A model generated the notes under the pieces. It saw only the letters and a program-made list of their open reading frames with translations, was not told where the DNA came from and ran no database searches. A DNA stretch of 64,000 nucleotides, from NCBI GenBank assembly GCA_903929885.1, contig CAIYWI010000097.1, positions 62,001-126,000 on the forward strand. Reading direction: 5' to 3'. The stretch comes from an uncultured Phycisphaerales bacterium. Lineage in GTDB: Bacteria > Planctomycetota > Phycisphaerae > Phycisphaerales > UBA1924. The first letter of the stretch is position 1; every line of letters begins with the position of its first letter. Position numbers and translations under genes: made by a program. Positions 1-8,687 of this stretch are shown in pieces.

Positions 1-602
1 GGGATGTGGCGATCGCCATGGGCGCGTCGTGGCACGCGCCCGATCCCGCAGCCGTCCTCGACGAGGTCTCCCGCGTCGCGCCCTCCCTCTTCGGAGGCGT
101 GACGATCGAGCGGGTGAAGGGCGATGGGGTTCAGTGGCCATGTCCATCGCCGGGACATCCGGGCACATCGACGGTGCATGCCGAGGGCTTTGTCCGCGGT
201 CGAGCCAGACTCAGTTGCGTGGACCACCTGCCTCCGCAGGATGCTATCGACGGCACATTCCCGATGGTGCTGATCACGGGACGCGTGCTCGACCACTACA
301 ACGTGGGCACCATGACTCGCCGCACCCCCAGTCTCGACCTCGCGCCGAACGACGTGGTGGAGGTGCACCCCGTCGATGCACGCGCCATGGATGTCCGCGA
401 CGGCCAACGCGTGCGGGTGACCAGCCGTTGGGGGCAGACCGACGTGCACGCTTGCGTGTCGGAGCGCGTGCAACCCGGCGTGGCCTTCATCAGTTTCCAT
501 CACCCGGAAACCAGGACCAACTGCCTGGTGGGTCCGTGGGTCGACCCGGTCAGCAAGTGCCCCGACTACAAGGTGGTGGCGGTGCGGATATCGCCAGCGT
601 GA
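1..602 (+). CDS. Molybdopterin formate dehydrogenase / nitrate reductase-like, C-terminal part (5' truncated)
   Basis: Only the last 199 residues are present; the reading frame is open from base 3 at the window edge. They match the molydopterin-dinucleotide-binding C-terminal domain of the FdhA/NarB family: a FPMVLITGR segment, a DARAMDVRDGQRVRVTSR-like stretch (about residues 125-143) and a GVAFISFHHPE...N.L segment near the end. The family oxidises formate, or reduces a similar substrate, with a Mo/W-bis-MGD cofactor. The convergent neighbour is fdhD, the sulfur carrier needed by formate dehydrogenases, which supports the formate dehydrogenase reading. The catalytic Cys/Sec and the Fe-S ligands lie outside the window, so the exact subtype cannot be stated. 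Confidence 0.88.
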   Translation, partial: DVAIAMGASWHAPDPAAVLDEVSRVAPSLFGGVTIERVKGDGVQWPCPSPGHPGTSTVHAEGFVRGRARLSCVDHLPPQDAIDGTFPMVLITGRVLDHYNVGTMTRRTPSLDLAPNDVVEVHPVDARAMDVRDGQRVRVTSRWGQTDVHACVSERVQPGVAFISFHHPETRTNCLVGPWVDPVSKCPDYKVVAVRISPA

Positions 603-621
603 GCGTTTGCACCGACGCTCA
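600..621. terminator. Hairpin that contains both convergent stop codons (possible bidirectional terminator)
   Basis: TGAGCGT (600-606) and ACGCTCA (615-621) form a perfect 7-bp inverted repeat around an 8-nt loop. The first arm carries the TGA of the formate dehydrogenase gene and the second carries the TGA of fdhD on the other strand. There is no T-run on either side, so factor-independent termination is doubtful. Confidence 0.3.
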
Positions 622-1425
622 GGCCCTGATGCGGTGCGGGTGTGAATACACGTTGAATCGGGCCTCCCTGAGGAACCCGACCAGCGTGATCCCCGTTTCG
701 GTCGCAAGATCCACGGCGAGCGACGACGGAGCCGAGACTGCGGCGACAACCCTGATGCCCGCGGCGAGGGCCTTCTGGACGATCTCGAAGGAGATTCGCC
801 CGCTGACCATGAGGACGTGACGGTCAAGAGGCAGGAGCGAGCCGAGCAACGCCATGCCGACGAGTTTGTCGACGGCGTTGTGACGCCCGACATCCTCGCG
901 AATGGCCAGCGGCCGACCCGACGCATCGAAAAGCCCGGCCGCGTGGATGCCGCCCGTGCGATCGAAGGCGGCCTGCCCCTCTCGCAGCCGCAATGGGAGC
1001 GTCAGCAACGTGCTCGCGGCGACGTCGGGCCCGCCGGACAGGCGAGGCCAGCGGCGACACACGGACTCGATCGTGGCCGAGCCGCACACGCCGCAACTGG
1101 ACGAGGCAAAGACGTGTCGGGTGAGGGACTCAAAGTCAATGGCGACGTGCGGGGCCACCAGCACGTCGACGGAGGCCCCTTGCGACAGGTCGCACGGCCT
1201 GACGTGAACGATGTCGGCTCGATCGTGGATCAATCCCTCGCCGACGAGGAAGCCCGCGGCCAACGCTTCGTCGTGGCCGGGCGTCCGCATGGCGACGCTG
1301 ACACTTCGGCCCGCAACACGTATCTCGAGCGGTTCTTCGGCGGCGACGGCATCGGTGACGGGCGGTTGCATGCCGCCTTCGGCAGCATATCGCCAGACGG
1401 TGCACGGCTCGGTCGGCCTGGACAT
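619..1425 (-). CDS. fdhD: Formate dehydrogenase accessory sulfurtransferase FdhD
   Basis: FdhD transfers sulfur from IscS to the molybdenum cofactor of formate dehydrogenase in the cytoplasm. The 268-residue protein has the family hallmarks: an EEPLEIRVAGR-like start of the core, a HDEALAAGFLVGEGLI segment, the CGVCG motif carrying the sulfur-transferring cysteines (about residues 111-115), GGIHAAGLF, and EDVGRHNAVDKLVG. Length is normal for the family. The gene converges on the formate dehydrogenase gene with 16 bp between the ends. No Shine-Dalgarno precedes the ATG at 1425; instead a TACAGT hexamer lies 5 nt upstream, as in other putative leaderless genes here. Confidence 0.95.
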   Translation of the reverse strand: MSRPTEPCTVWRYAAEGGMQPPVTDAVAAEEPLEIRVAGRSVSVAMRTPGHDEALAAGFLVGEGLIHDRADIVHVRPCDLSQGASVDVLVAPHVAIDFESLTRHVFASSSCGVCGSATIESVCRRWPRLSGGPDVAASTLLTLPLRLREGQAAFDRTGGIHAAGLFDASGRPLAIREDVGRHNAVDKLVGMALLGSLLPLDRHVLMVSGRISFEIVQKALAAGIRVVAAVSAPSSLAVDLATETGITLVGFLREARFNVYSHPHRIRA

Positions 1426-1430
1426 GGTCG

Positions 1431-1436
1431 ACTGTA
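1431..1436 (-). promoter_or_regulatory. Putative -10 element TACAGT, leaderless fdhD
   Basis: On the minus strand TACAGT is followed by 5 nt (cgacc) and then the fdhD ATG. No SD is present. If this is the -10 box, transcription would start at or next to the A of the start codon. Confidence 0.5.
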
Positions 1437-1483
1437 CCCGGGAATGGGCATCGAGCGCAGGACCGGTTCGAGCCGGTTGCGCC

Positions 1484-1489
1484 TATCCT
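1484..1489 (+). promoter_or_regulatory. Putative -10 element TATCCT of tRNA-Arg
   Basis: TATCCT ends 13 nt before the mature 5' end of tRNA-Arg. It is useful as a calibration of what a -10 box looks like in this genome. Confidence 0.45.
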
Positions 1490-1502
1490 TTTCCCTCATC
1501 TG

Positions 1503-1576
<74 letters not shown>

Positions 1577-1649
1577 TTGGTGGGTGGAGACGGCGGTCGT
1601 CGGGTGGCACCAAGGGGACTTCCCATGGTTCACCTCGCCTCCCGCCGGC

Positions 1650-1655
1650 TACCAT
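1650..1655 (+). promoter_or_regulatory. thiC: Putative -10 element TACCAT for the thiC riboswitch leader
   Basis: The context GGCTACCATCGAC closely matches GGCTACCATTGAC upstream of tRNA-Ala (44142-44147). It ends 7 nt before the proposed start of the riboswitch aptamer. Confidence 0.5.
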
Positions 1656-1661
1656 CGACCC

Positions 1662-1755
1662 GAAACGCTCGGGGCGCGGCGGCCATGCGGGGCCGACCGC
1701 TGAGAAGCACCCGTTGAACCTGATCCGGCTCGCACCGGCGTAGGGAAGCGACACT
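1662..1755 (+). promoter_or_regulatory. TPP riboswitch (THI element) upstream of thiC
   Basis: The conserved THI-box blocks occur in order: gctcGGGGcgc, then CTGAGA with ACCCGTTGAACCTGATC (about 1721-1743), a variable stem (ccgg/ccgg), and the closing GTAGGGAAG before the P1 return arm. The element binds thiamine pyrophosphate and represses the downstream gene, here the thiamine biosynthesis gene thiC 100 nt further on. I see no clear intrinsic terminator between aptamer and thiC. The thiC SD (GGAG, 1849-1852) is therefore a plausible target for control of translation initiation. Confidence 0.95.
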
Positions 1756-1858
1756 GCCCCCCTCCATGTGTCACGGACAGGGGCGTGCCTTGAGCGTGTC
1801 GTTGCCTGTTTGCGGCCGCCCTTTGGGGGTGTCCGTTCATCTCGTGATGGAGCGTCCC

Positions 1859-4009
1859 ATGTCGATGTCCCGCCTCTCCTTTCCGACGCCTCTGCGCGGA
1901 GCCGCCAACCCCGGTACCGCCGCGGGCGTCACCACGCCAGGTTCCTTCGCGAACGCGGCGGACGTCGGCGGGCCTCTGACATACTCGAGCCCGGACACGC
2001 CGGGCATGCCCCAAGCCAGCGCGAAGACGGCGTGGGACTTCCTTCCCGAGGGTTGGAGCGTGGTCGATCTGGGCGAACTCGAGGCGACGCCTGCGGGTGT
2101 CGGCTTCGACCCAGCGCCCAAGCACCCCAAGGATGCGAAATGGACGGCGACCTTCGGCGTGGGAGGCGGCCCGGCCGCGGGAGCGTCGGCCTTTCTTCAC
2201 CCTTCGGAACTCCAGTGTTTCGTCCCTGGCTGCGTCACCGCCGACTGGGCGGGACGCGTCGAGTCGGACCATCCGGGCGTGGCCCCTTACCTCACGACCA
2301 CGGCGGGGGCTCAAGGGTGCGCCGCGTGCGTGGGGCCGTCGAAGTCGCACGTCGAGTTCAACACCGCCAAGCCCTCTCGCGGCAAGGCCCGCCGCCTGCG
2401 GGTGGTGTACCCCTCGGGCTTCAAGCCGGTGACGCAACTGGAGCATGCGCGTCTGGGCATCATCACTCCGCAAATGCAGCGGGTTGCCCAACGCGAGCCG
2501 CATCTGACGCCGGCGCAGGTTCGCGACGAGGTTGCGGCGGGTCGCATGGTCATTCCCGCGAACGTCAACCATCTCGGCTTCGCGCTCGATCCGATGTGCA
2601 TCGGCCGGGCGAGCAAGACGAAGGTGAACGCGAACATGGGCGCGTCGCCCGTGAGCAGCGGCACCCACGAGGAGGTCGAGAAGCTCAAGTGGGCGGAGAA
2701 GTGGGGGGCCGACACGGTGATGGACCTCTCCACGGGCGGGAATCTCGATGAGTGCCGCACCGCCATCGTGCAGAACGCCTGCGTGCCCATCGGCACGGTG
2801 CCGATCTACTCGATGATCATCGGCCGCAAGATCGAAGACCTGACGTGGGATGTCATCGAGGAGGGGCTGCACCGCCAGGCGAAGCAGGGCGTCGACTACT
2901 TCACGATTCACGCGGGCGTTCGCAAGGCGCACCTCAAGCACGTGAAGAACCGCCTGATCGGCATCGTGAGCCGCGGCGGCAGCCTTCTGGCCAAGTGGAT
3001 GCTCGTGCACGACGCCGAGAACCCGATGTACACGCGTTGGGACGACATCTGCGCCATCCTTCGTCGCTACGACGTGACGTTCTCGATCGGCGACGGGCTG
3101 CGCCCGGGCGGCATGGCCGATGCGACGGATGCGGCCCAACTGGCGGAACTCGAGACCCTGGGCGAGTTGACGGAGCGGGCGTGGCGGTTCGGCGTTCAGG
3201 TGATGATCGAGGGACCGGGCCACGTGCCCTTCGATCAGATCGAGTACAACGGCAAGTTGCAGCGAACGCTCTGTCACGGCGCGCCGTTTTACGTGCTGGG
3301 CCCGCTCGTGACCGACATGTTCCCGGGATACGACCACATCACCAGTTGCATCGGCGCCACGGCGATGGCGTATCACGGGGCGGCAATGCTCTGCTACGTG
3401 ACACCCAAGGAGCACGTGGGGCTTCCGAAGAAGGATGACGTGAAGCAGGGGTGCATCGCGTACAAGATCGCGGCCCATGCAGCGGACGTGGCCTTGGGCA
3501 TCCCGGGCACTCGCGACCGCGACGACGAGTTGACCAAGGCGCGTGCCGCGCTCAACTGGGAGAGGCACTTCGAGTTGTCGTTCGACCCCGACACCGCGAG
3601 GGCGTACCACGACGAGGATCTCGACGTCGACACCGACTTCTGCGCCATGTGCGGGCACGACTGGTGCAGCGTGCGGATCAGCAAGGAGATCCAGGAGTTC
3701 GCGAGCGGCAAGGCGGAAGGATTCGAGCGTGTAGGCGCCGGCGGCCGCGCCGGAGCCCCGGTGCGTTCGGCCGCCCTCACGCCCGAGCAGCAGGACATCC
3801 TCGCCAAGCGAGGCGTCCTCTCGCCCGAGGAGATCCACAAGCTGGCCTCCAAGACCAAGGCCGCCGTGAAGTCGCAGGACGACGGCAAGCTTTCGTGCCA
3901 CTCCGACTATGTCGACCCAGAGGCCGCCAAGCGGATGCACGCCGAGTCACTGGTGCAGTTGGACATCCGCCCGGCACTGGGAATCTCGAAGGATGATCGC
4001 GTCATTTGA
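1859..4009 (+). CDS. thiC: Phosphomethylpyrimidine synthase ThiC
   Basis: ThiC is a radical-SAM-like enzyme that turns aminoimidazole ribotide into HMP phosphate, the pyrimidine half of thiamine. The core is well conserved: [62 protein letters not shown] and [13 protein letters not shown]. The 4Fe-4S ligands are in C-AM-C-GHDW-C (3642-3668 region), a variant of the CGPxFC form I know best. A tail of about 100 residues follows the cluster motif and is longer than in enterobacterial ThiC. The ATG at 1859 is chosen because GGAG lies 6 nt upstream; the frame is open to an ATG at 1766. The TPP riboswitch upstream fixes the pathway. The 3' end overlaps the convergent gene by 8 bp. Confidence 0.97.
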   Translation: MSMSRLSFPTPLRGAANPGTAAGVTTPGSFANAADVGGPLTYSSPDTPGMPQASAKTAWDFLPEGWSVVDLGELEATPAGVGFDPAPKHPKDAKWTATFGVGGGPAAGASAFLHPSELQCFVPGCVTADWAGRVESDHPGVAPYLTTTAGAQGCAACVGPSKSHVEFNTAKPSRGKARRLRVVYPSGFKPVTQLEHARLGIITPQMQRVAQREPHLTPAQVRDEVAAGRMVIPANVNHLGFALDPMCIGRASKTKVNANMGASPVSSGTHEEVEKLKWAEKWGADTVMDLSTGGNLDECRTAIVQNACVPIGTVPIYSMIIGRKIEDLTWDVIEEGLHRQAKQGVDYFTIHAGVRKAHLKHVKNRLIGIVSRGGSLLAKWMLVHDAENPMYTRWDDICAILRRYDVTFSIGDGLRPGGMADATDAAQLAELETLGELTERAWRFGVQVMIEGPGHVPFDQIEYNGKLQRTLCHGAPFYVLGPLVTDMFPGYDHITSCIGATAMAYHGAAMLCYVTPKEHVGLPKKDDVKQGCIAYKIAAHAADVALGIPGTRDRDDELTKARAALNWERHFELSFDPDTARAYHDEDLDVDTDFCAMCGHDWCSVRISKEIQEFASGKAEGFERVGAGGRAGAPVRSAALTPEQQDILAKRGVLSPEEIHKLASKTKAAVKSQDDGKLSCHSDYVDPEAAKRMHAESLVQLDIRPALGISKDDRVI

Positions 4010-5606
4010 CCGGGCTGCTCACCGGCTCGGGAGTGGCGGGAGCGTTGCACGGACATGATGCGTCGGTCGGGGGCTTGGTGCAGTGCGGATGTGTGGGCGG
4101 GTTGCACGGGCAACCCTTGCCATTGTTCGGGGGCCTGTGTCGAAGGTAGCAGTCCAGCATGTTGGCATCACGACATGCAAAGAACGACTCGACATCCTCC
4201 TGCCAGTGATCGAGCGTGTCAACCGGATCCACCTGGGAGAGCGGCCACCACGCCCCCGGGGCCACGATGTCCGGAGTGCCGGCTCCCGCTCCGACCGTGA
4301 TGAGATGTCCGGCCGCATCGTAGCAGCACTGCTGTCCTCCCTTGCCGTTGACACGGGCATACGGCGTTTGCCGGATGCAGTGCGAGGCGCCAGGGTGAAA
4401 GGTCGGACTCGCCGGCTCGGGGTCTTGCCACAGATCCGGGTTCGGGTTGGCGAAACCGCCACCGGGCTGGGCTGTCAGATTACACGGACAGTTGGGGATC
4501 GCATCGAGCCAGGACGGAGGCTCGGGCTGGAGCGATGACCAGCAACAGCAGTAGCACTTGGGATCAAAGCAGTACACCGGGATGTTGTAGTCCATGCCCT
4601 CGATGACTTCCTTGAGGCGAGTGCACTTGCTGCTGCAGGGGCTGTATGTATCGATGACGGCAAAGGACTCGCCGGGAGCGACCTCGACGGCGAATCGACT
4701 CCCGATCAACACGGTGGCGGGTACGGGGCCGTCGTTCTGGATCATGGCCGAGGTGGCGATGGTTCCGGGCGGAAGAATGCCGTTCTGAACGCCCCACTTC
4801 TTGCCGCTCACGTCAGTCACCACGCCGTTGACGCGGAGCGAGCCTTGCGAAGATTCATGCAAGATCTCGGCTCCCCCCACGCCGGCGAAGAGTCGCTGGC
4901 ATGAGTCGCCGCCGCACGGCTGCGACACGGAGTTCCTGAAAACCATGTCGATGGTCTCGGGTACGAGTCCGCCTTCGGCATCGACGACAGCCTGCACCCC
5001 TTCGACTGCAACAGCCCACGCTTGCAGCACAGCGTCCTGAGGACAGGGCTGCGCCCAGACATCGATCCACGCCGCTCGCCAACCGGCACCCTCCAGTGAT
5101 TGAACGAACTCGGCCGGTTCCGCTACAACCCCGACGACCGTGGCGAGTTCGTCGCTCGCGAGGACGCCTCCGGTCACTCGCTCTGGTTCAGCCGCGGCCG
5201 TGCCAGACGGAGCGACAGGCCACGCCCCATCAGACGCATCCGGCAGTCCGAGCGTCGCCTTGACCTTGGCGATGGCTCGTGACTGGTCTTGATCCTCCCA
5301 CGACAGAGCTGCCCAAACCCCACCCGCGTTCTTGCGGAACCAGATGGTTGCAAGGTTGGCGCCGGCTCCGCCATCGTTTCGCAGCGCGATGAAGGACTCG
5401 ACCTCGCCGTTCCGAAGGGTCGGCACCCACGTCCACCCGTCGCGTTTGAACTGGACGTGGGGACCACCCACAGCCACCAGAGCCACCGGGGACGTCTTCG
5501 GCGTCGTGGGTGGAAGTTGCATCGAAGGAGCGGAAACCGGAACCGGGCCGGCGGGGGGCTGAACGGCGAGCGAAGTGAGCAACAGCAGCGACTGGATGGT
5601 GGACAT
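4002..5606 (-). CDS. Secreted Cys-rich protein with C-terminal AMOP-like domain
   Basis: The protein is 534 residues long with a hydrophobic N-terminus (about 1-16) that looks like a signal peptide, so it is probably exported. Residues 30-320 are not recognised. Residues 322-356 are very Cys-rich, including CYCCCW. Residues 366-500 resemble the AMOP domain of animal MUC4/SUSD2 in motif order: W...IPNCPC (366-375), [10 protein letters not shown] (403-412), [14 protein letters not shown] (423-436), [12 protein letters not shown] (467-478) and [10 protein letters not shown] (486-495). The tail is rich in Cys and Pro. AMOP is known as an extracellular adhesion-associated domain; its role in bacteria is unknown to me. 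Four 9-bp direct repeats lie upstream (5735-5770). The assignment rests on motif recall, not a profile search. Confidence 0.65.
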   Translation of the reverse strand: MSTIQSLLLLTSLAVQPPAGPVPVSAPSMQLPPTTPKTSPVALVAVGGPHVQFKRDGWTWVPTLRNGEVESFIALRNDGGAGANLATIWFRKNAGGVWAALSWEDQDQSRAIAKVKATLGLPDASDGAWPVAPSGTAAAEPERVTGGVLASDELATVVGVVAEPAEFVQSLEGAGWRAAWIDVWAQPCPQDAVLQAWAVAVEGVQAVVDAEGGLVPETIDMVFRNSVSQPCGGDSCQRLFAGVGGAEILHESSQGSLRVNGVVTDVSGKKWGVQNGILPPGTIATSAMIQNDGPVPATVLIGSRFAVEVAPGESFAVIDTYSPCSSKCTRLKEVIEGMDYNIPVYCFDPKCYCCCWSSLQPEPPSWLDAIPNCPCNLTAQPGGGFANPNPDLWQDPEPASPTFHPGASHCIRQTPYARVNGKGGQQCCYDAAGHLITVGAGAGTPDIVAPGAWWPLSQVDPVDTLDHWQEDVESFFACRDANMLDCYLRHRPPNNGKGCPCNPPTHPHCTKPPTDASCPCNAPATPEPVSSPVK

Positions 5607-5734
5607 GGGTGTTTCCCAAGACAGAACCGGAGCGACCACTCGGCAACGGATCGGCGGAAACATCCGTGCCGCTTCGGCTCTCGCGACAGCTTGCAAGCAA
5701 GTGGCGGCATAATCAGACGACATCACGCCGGACA

Positions 5735-5770
5735 TGACGGTCGTGACGGTCGTGACGGTCGTGACGGTCG
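5735..5770. repeat. Four tandem copies of TGACGGTCG
   Basis: Four perfect, contiguous 9-bp copies lie at 5735-5743, 5744-5752, 5753-5761 and 5762-5770. They sit 129-164 bp upstream of the start of the AMOP-like gene and 49 bp beyond the stop of the ATP-grasp gene, in a 212-bp non-coding gap. The length is a multiple of three but no gene covers it. It could be an iteron-like regulator binding site or a slippage-derived repeat. Confidence 0.85.
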
Positions 5771-5818
5771 GGTTGGCCCGTACTGAGGACTGATGGACGC
5801 TCGCCCGGGATCCTCGGT

Positions 5819-6784
5819 TCAGGCGAACATCAGCGAGAACGCGCGCCGGTAGACCCGCTCCGCCAAGGCATCGCCCTCGGGCAGGGAGCGGGCGACGTAC
5901 TCCATCATGACTCCCGCGTTCACCTCGAGGACTGTCGGACCACTCGACGCAAGGAGGATGTCGACGCTGCCGAACCGAAGGTTGAGGGCGGCAGCCGCCG
6001 CTTCCGCCAATGCCAACGCCTCGGGTTGGGCGTTCGGCACCACGAGCGTCGCGACCGCTCCCTGACCGAGATTGTGCCTCCAGTTGAGCAGGAATCGACT
6101 TCCACGTGGAGGCACGGTCGCCAGATGGCGAACCCCGTCGGGTTCGTACTCCTCGATGAGCCGCCGAAGATCGCGACCGAACCCCTCCGATTGGGCCCGC
6201 TCGGCGAGCAACTCGAGCGCCGTTCGTTGCCCGTCGCCGACGACAAACGGACGCTCCTTCGAGAAGGCCAGTTCGCATCGCCCGTCGAGCATGACGAATC
6301 GCAACTCGATCGCGGCATCCACATAGGGCGCCAAGGCGAGCGACGCGGTCTGGGAGAAAAGTGAGTATGTGGCCTGCTCGAGTTCGAGCATCGACCTCAC
6401 TCGCATCACCCCGCGCCCGCCGGTGCCCGCATTCTCCTTGATGACCGCGTCCCACCCGAAGTCGTCGCACGCCTTGAGCATGCGTGCCCAGTTCCCCGCG
6501 TGGGGTGCGTACCGGGCCATCGACGGGTGCAGAAACAGGAGATGCGGAACGTGGCGAACGCCCGCCGCCGCGAGCACTTCGCCGGTGGCCGCCTTGTCGC
6601 AAGCCAACTGATGGGTCGCCGCGGAGTTGAGATCGAGGGAATAGCCGTAGGCGTGGCGAACGATCCCGCCCTTGGTGAAGCGGATGATCCAGCCCTTGCC
6701 GAGCACCTCGGTGACGACGCCATGCTCGGCTGCCACGCGTCGCATGACATGCAGGAAGGAGCGATCCTCATTGGCCACGGACAT
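5819..6784 (-). CDS. ATP-grasp domain protein (cyanophycin synthetase / RimK-like ligase)
   Basis: This 321-residue protein has the ATP-grasp core: a DKAATGEVLAAAGV segment that resembles the start of cyanophycin-synthetase and glutathione-synthetase grasp domains (about residues 63-76), IKENAGTGGRGVMRV as the glycine-rich loop, a FVMLDGRCELAFSKERPFVVGDG segment, and the closing metal-binding LEVNAGVMME (about 287-296). Such enzymes ligate a carboxylate to an amine or thiol using ATP; the substrate cannot be told. It follows fabG by 18 bp. GGAGG lies 6 nt before the ATG at 6784, so it is probably co-translated as the last gene of the fabD operon. Confidence 0.85.
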   Translation of the reverse strand: MSVANEDRSFLHVMRRVAAEHGVVTEVLGKGWIIRFTKGGIVRHAYGYSLDLNSAATHQLACDKAATGEVLAAAGVRHVPHLLFLHPSMARYAPHAGNWARMLKACDDFGWDAVIKENAGTGGRGVMRVRSMLELEQATYSLFSQTASLALAPYVDAAIELRFVMLDGRCELAFSKERPFVVGDGQRTALELLAERAQSEGFGRDLRRLIEEYEPDGVRHLATVPPRGSRFLLNWRHNLGQGAVATLVVPNAQPEALALAEAAAAALNLRFGSVDILLASSGPTVLEVNAGVMMEYVARSLPEGDALAERVYRRAFSLMFA

Positions 6785-6802
6785 GCCAGGCCTCCGCGAA
6801 TG

Positions 6803-7549
6803 TCAGCACATCGTCATGCCGCCGTCGACGCAGATGGTCTGGCCGGTCAGGAAGCCGGCCTCGTCACTGGTGACATAGGCCACGGCCGCGGCGATGTCGT
6901 CACCCGTACCCAGCCGCTTGATCGCCATGAGGCCCGTGACATGGTCCTTGACCTCCTGCGGGAGGTTGTGGGTCATGTCGGTCTCGATGAAGCCCGGGGC
7001 GATCACGTTGGCCGTCACGCCCTTGCTGCCCAGTTCGCGGGCAATGGTCTTCGTGAGGCCCATGAGCCCCGCCTTGGCCGCGGCGTAGTTCGCCTGCCCC
7101 GCGTTGCCCACCACGCCGGAAGTCGAACTGATGTTGACGATCCGCCCGAAGCGGTTCTTCATCATCGCCCTGGCCGCAGCACGAATGGCCACGAAGGCCG
7201 ACGTGAGGTTGGTCGAGATCACCTGGTTCCACTCGTCATCAGACATGCGGAGGGCGAGGTTGTCCTTGGTGATGCCGGCGTTGTTGACGAGAATGTCGAG
7301 CCGTCCGTGCGACTCGGAGATGCCCCCGATGGCCGCGGCGAACGCCGCAGCATCGGAAATGTCGACGGCGATCACGCTGGCCGAACCGCCCGCGGCCTCG
7401 ATGCCCGCCTTGACCTCGTTGAGCGGGCCCTCACTGCGGCTGATGAGCACGACGTGGCGTCCGTCCCGGGCAAGTCGCATCGCGATGGACTTGCCGATGC
7501 CTCGAGACGCGCCAGTGACAACGGCGACACGCTTGGGAGTGGTGGTCAT
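6803..7549 (-). CDS. fabG: 3-oxoacyl-[ACP] reductase FabG
   Basis: This NADPH-dependent reductase works in the fatty acid elongation cycle. The 248-residue SDR has TGASRGIG at the N-terminus for the cofactor, NNAGITKD (about 90-97), the Ser of NISSTSG, the catalytic YAAAK (Y-x3-K), and the C-terminal CVDGGM. Length and motifs are typical of FabG. The ATG at 7549 precedes MTTTPKRVAVVTGAS and fits known starts. It lies in the minus-strand run fabD, lipoprotein, fabG, ATP-grasp, and an unrelated lipoprotein gene separates it from fabD. Confidence 0.96.
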   Translation of the reverse strand: MTTTPKRVAVVTGASRGIGKSIAMRLARDGRHVVLISRSEGPLNEVKAGIEAAGGSASVIAVDISDAAAFAAAIGGISESHGRLDILVNNAGITKDNLALRMSDDEWNQVISTNLTSAFVAIRAAARAMMKNRFGRIVNISSTSGVVGNAGQANYAAAKAGLMGLTKTIARELGSKGVTANVIAPGFIETDMTHNLPQEVKDHVTGLMAIKRLGTGDDIAAAVAYVTSDEAGFLTGQTICVDGGMTMC

Positions 7550-7583
7550 GGATGGTTCCAACGCGATCCAGGCAACGAGGGCA

Positions 7584-8687
7584 TCAGCCCGCACCGGGCC
7601 GACCGCGACCGCCGCCGGGCAACCCGCCAGGCAGTCCGCCGGGCACCGCGCCCAAGGCTTTTTCGCGGATGATCTTGAGGGGAATCCCCGAGACGTTTGA
7701 GATGAACTGCAACACCTCGTCGTCGCTGACCGAACCCGCATTGGCCTTGAGGGCCATGTAGATCATGGGGACGTACTGATCTTGAAGCGTGCCCCCGCCC
7801 GAGCGCAGAGCCGTCTTGCCCGCTGCGGCAATGGCCGATGGCTCCCCGCCCGAGAGTCCGAACTGGGCAAACATCGCTGCCAATGCCGCATCGGGCAAGG
7901 CCTTGCCCCCGGACTCGACCATGCGTCGCTGGGCTTCCCAGTAGACGAAGAAGGCGATCTCGCCCTCCTTGCCCAACGCCTGGCCGACCGACGTGGCCGA
8001 AGGAGCGGCGGCCGTTGCAGCAGGAGCCGAAGACTCGCCGCCGGCTGAGGCGTCAAAGTCGATGGCTCGACGCTTCTCATCCGTCGGCGCCTCGATGCCC
8101 TTGAAGGCCCACCGTTCGCCCACCTTGACCGCCTCCCAACCGAGCAGGTACGCGCCGTCGGGGTCCTGCACCGCGAGTTGGATCGTCGCGCCCGTCGATG
8201 CGCCAGACCCACCCGGGCCGCCGCCGGGACCGCCCGGGGTCAGATCATTGAGTGACACGACGCGAACGGCCTCGATCTTGGCCGTGCTGGCATCCCATTC
8301 CTCGCCGGCGGTCAGGACGTCCAGATCCGTCTTCGACTCGGGGGTGAGCATGCCGCCAAGCTTTGAGGCATCGCCTTTGGCGATGGCATCCGCCAAGCCG
8401 ATGACGGCGCGGGCGAGCGATTCGTCAGTAGGGGCGTAGGCCTGACCAAAGTGAACTCGAGCATCGGGCCGGGCGGACTGCAGGACCGGCTTGATGTCGA
8501 TGGGGTCCGGCGTGGGCGGCGGAGGCGGCGGGGGGGGCGGCGGAGGCGGGGGGGCCTTCTTCTCCTCGCAGCCGCCCAGAATGCCCATGGAGGTAAGGAC
8601 GAGCGTGCTGCCGACCACCGAAAGGCAGGTGAGCAGGCAGGCACCGGTCGTGGCCCAGGAATGCGAACGGGTGTTAGGGGGTGTCAT
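7584..8687 (-). CDS. Proline-tract lipoprotein of unknown function
   Basis: I do not recognise a family. The 367-residue product starts MTPPNTRSHSW, has a hydrophobic stretch ending in a lipobox-like LGGC (about residue 34), then KK, an uninterrupted run of about 13 prolines, and a helical globular part. The C-terminus is Gly/Pro-rich (two GGLP repeats followed by GGGRGRPGAG). It is probably a periplasmic lipoprotein tethered by the polyproline rod. It overlaps the 3' end of fabD by 14 bp and ends 34 bp before the start of fabG, so it lies inside a fatty-acid operon. An in-frame ATG 72 nt further upstream is less likely because the signal sequence follows the chosen start directly. Confidence 0.75.
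   Translation of the reverse strand: MTPPNTRSHSWATTGACLLTCLSVVGSTLVLTSMGILGGCEEKKAPPPPPPPPPPPPPTPDPIDIKPVLQSARPDARVHFGQAYAPTDESLARAVIGLADAIAKGDASKLGGMLTPESKTDLDVLTAGEEWDASTAKIEAVRVVSLNDLTPGGPGGGPGGSGASTGATIQLAVQDPDGAYLLGWEAVKVGERWAFKGIEAPTDEKRRAIDFDASAGGESSAPAATAAAPSATSVGQALGKEGEIAFFVYWEAQRRMVESGGKALPDAALAAMFAQFGLSGGEPSAIAAAGKTALRSGGGTLQDQYVPMIYMALKANAGSVSDDEVLQFISNVSGIPLKIIREKALGAVPGGLPGGLPGGGRGRPGAG

Noticed and set aside
1649-3940. 763-codon open frame on the minus strand opposite thiC
   Set aside because: It is the antisense shadow of a clear thiC gene, made open by GC-rich codons; no domain is seen.
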